NCBI GenBank assembly: GCA_031389585.1
Contig: JANMSS010000295.1
Coordinates: 1 to 24,350 of the forward strand
Reading direction: 5' to 3'
Length of the DNA stretch: 24,350 nt
DNA from: CADEEN01 sp031389585
GTDB taxonomy: Bacteria; Pseudomonadota; Gammaproteobacteria; Burkholderiales; Burkholderiaceae_C
Shown here: piece by piece, positions 24,346 through 24,350 of the stretch
Layout of the letters: every line of letters begins with the position of its first letter
How positions within the stretch are numbered: the stretch's first letter is position 1
Notes under the pieces: model-generated
What the model was told of the DNA's origin: nothing
Databases searched by the model: none
Seen by the model: only the letters and a program-made list of their open reading frames with translations
Program-made: the position numbers and the translations under genes

Positions 24346-24350
24346 TGAGC

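Overview
The window is GC-rich chromosomal DNA from a betaproteobacterium, most likely of the order Burkholderiales and resembling the Rubrivivax/Leptothrix/Methylibium/Ideonella group. This rests on protein character, on the gene orders ftsH-folP-glmM-pst-pho and trxA-rho-rpmE2, and on the style of GC-rich intergenic repeats. It is an inference without a database search. No prophage, insertion sequence, CRISPR array or plasmid backbone was seen. Most of the window is ordinary core genome; the less familiar parts are the gene spacers and the last 3.4 kb.

Layout. (1) 1-3453, plus strand: the 3' two thirds of ftsH, a UUCG-loop terminator, then folP and glmM overlapping by ATGA. (2) 3481-3969, minus strand: a small FAS1-domain lipoprotein. 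It diverges from (3) 4163-10768, plus strand: the phosphate locus pstS-pstC-pstA-pstB-phoU-phoB-phoR, with ATGA overlaps at pstC/pstA, phoU/phoB and phoB/phoR. The spacer between (2) and (3) holds two candidate Pho boxes, one on each strand, so the FAS1 lipoprotein is a predicted member of the Pho regulon. (4) 10751-14813, minus strand: trxA, rho, rpmE2 and a multi-membrane GT-C type glycosyltransferase whose end overlaps the end of phoR by 18 bp. rho has a promoter whose -10 box contains the trxA stop codon, and a long C-rich leader that includes a 20-codon upstream reading frame. (5) 14915-20956, plus strand: an AddB-like nuclease with iron-sulfur cysteines and an AddA-like helicase-nuclease, which together should form a double-strand-break resection enzyme. 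A 216-bp spacer full of inverted repeats separates them. (6) 21071-22879, plus strand: a pseudokinase-HDOD fusion protein. (7) 22926-23489, plus strand: a two-gene unit of small proteins, a ribbon-helix-helix-like protein and a coiled-coil protein, behind a strong sigma-70 promoter with palindromes around its -10 box. (8) 23469-24345, minus strand: the 4.5S signal recognition particle RNA gene (ffs) with promoter and terminator, a 60-bp tandem duplication, a small exported protein, and elongator tRNA-Met with its terminator.

How the genes work together. PstSCAB imports phosphate. PhoU couples transporter state to the kinase PhoR, which phosphorylates PhoB, and PhoB should bind the boxes at 4028-4045 and 4084-4101. 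FtsH, FolP and GlmM are housekeeping enzymes of proteolysis, folate and cell-wall precursor synthesis. Rho, thioredoxin, L31, 4.5S RNA and tRNA-Met serve basic expression, redox and secretion. The two observations most worth testing are the divergent Pho boxes and the RHH/coiled-coil gene pair, whose stop codon lies inside the ffs terminator on the opposite strand.
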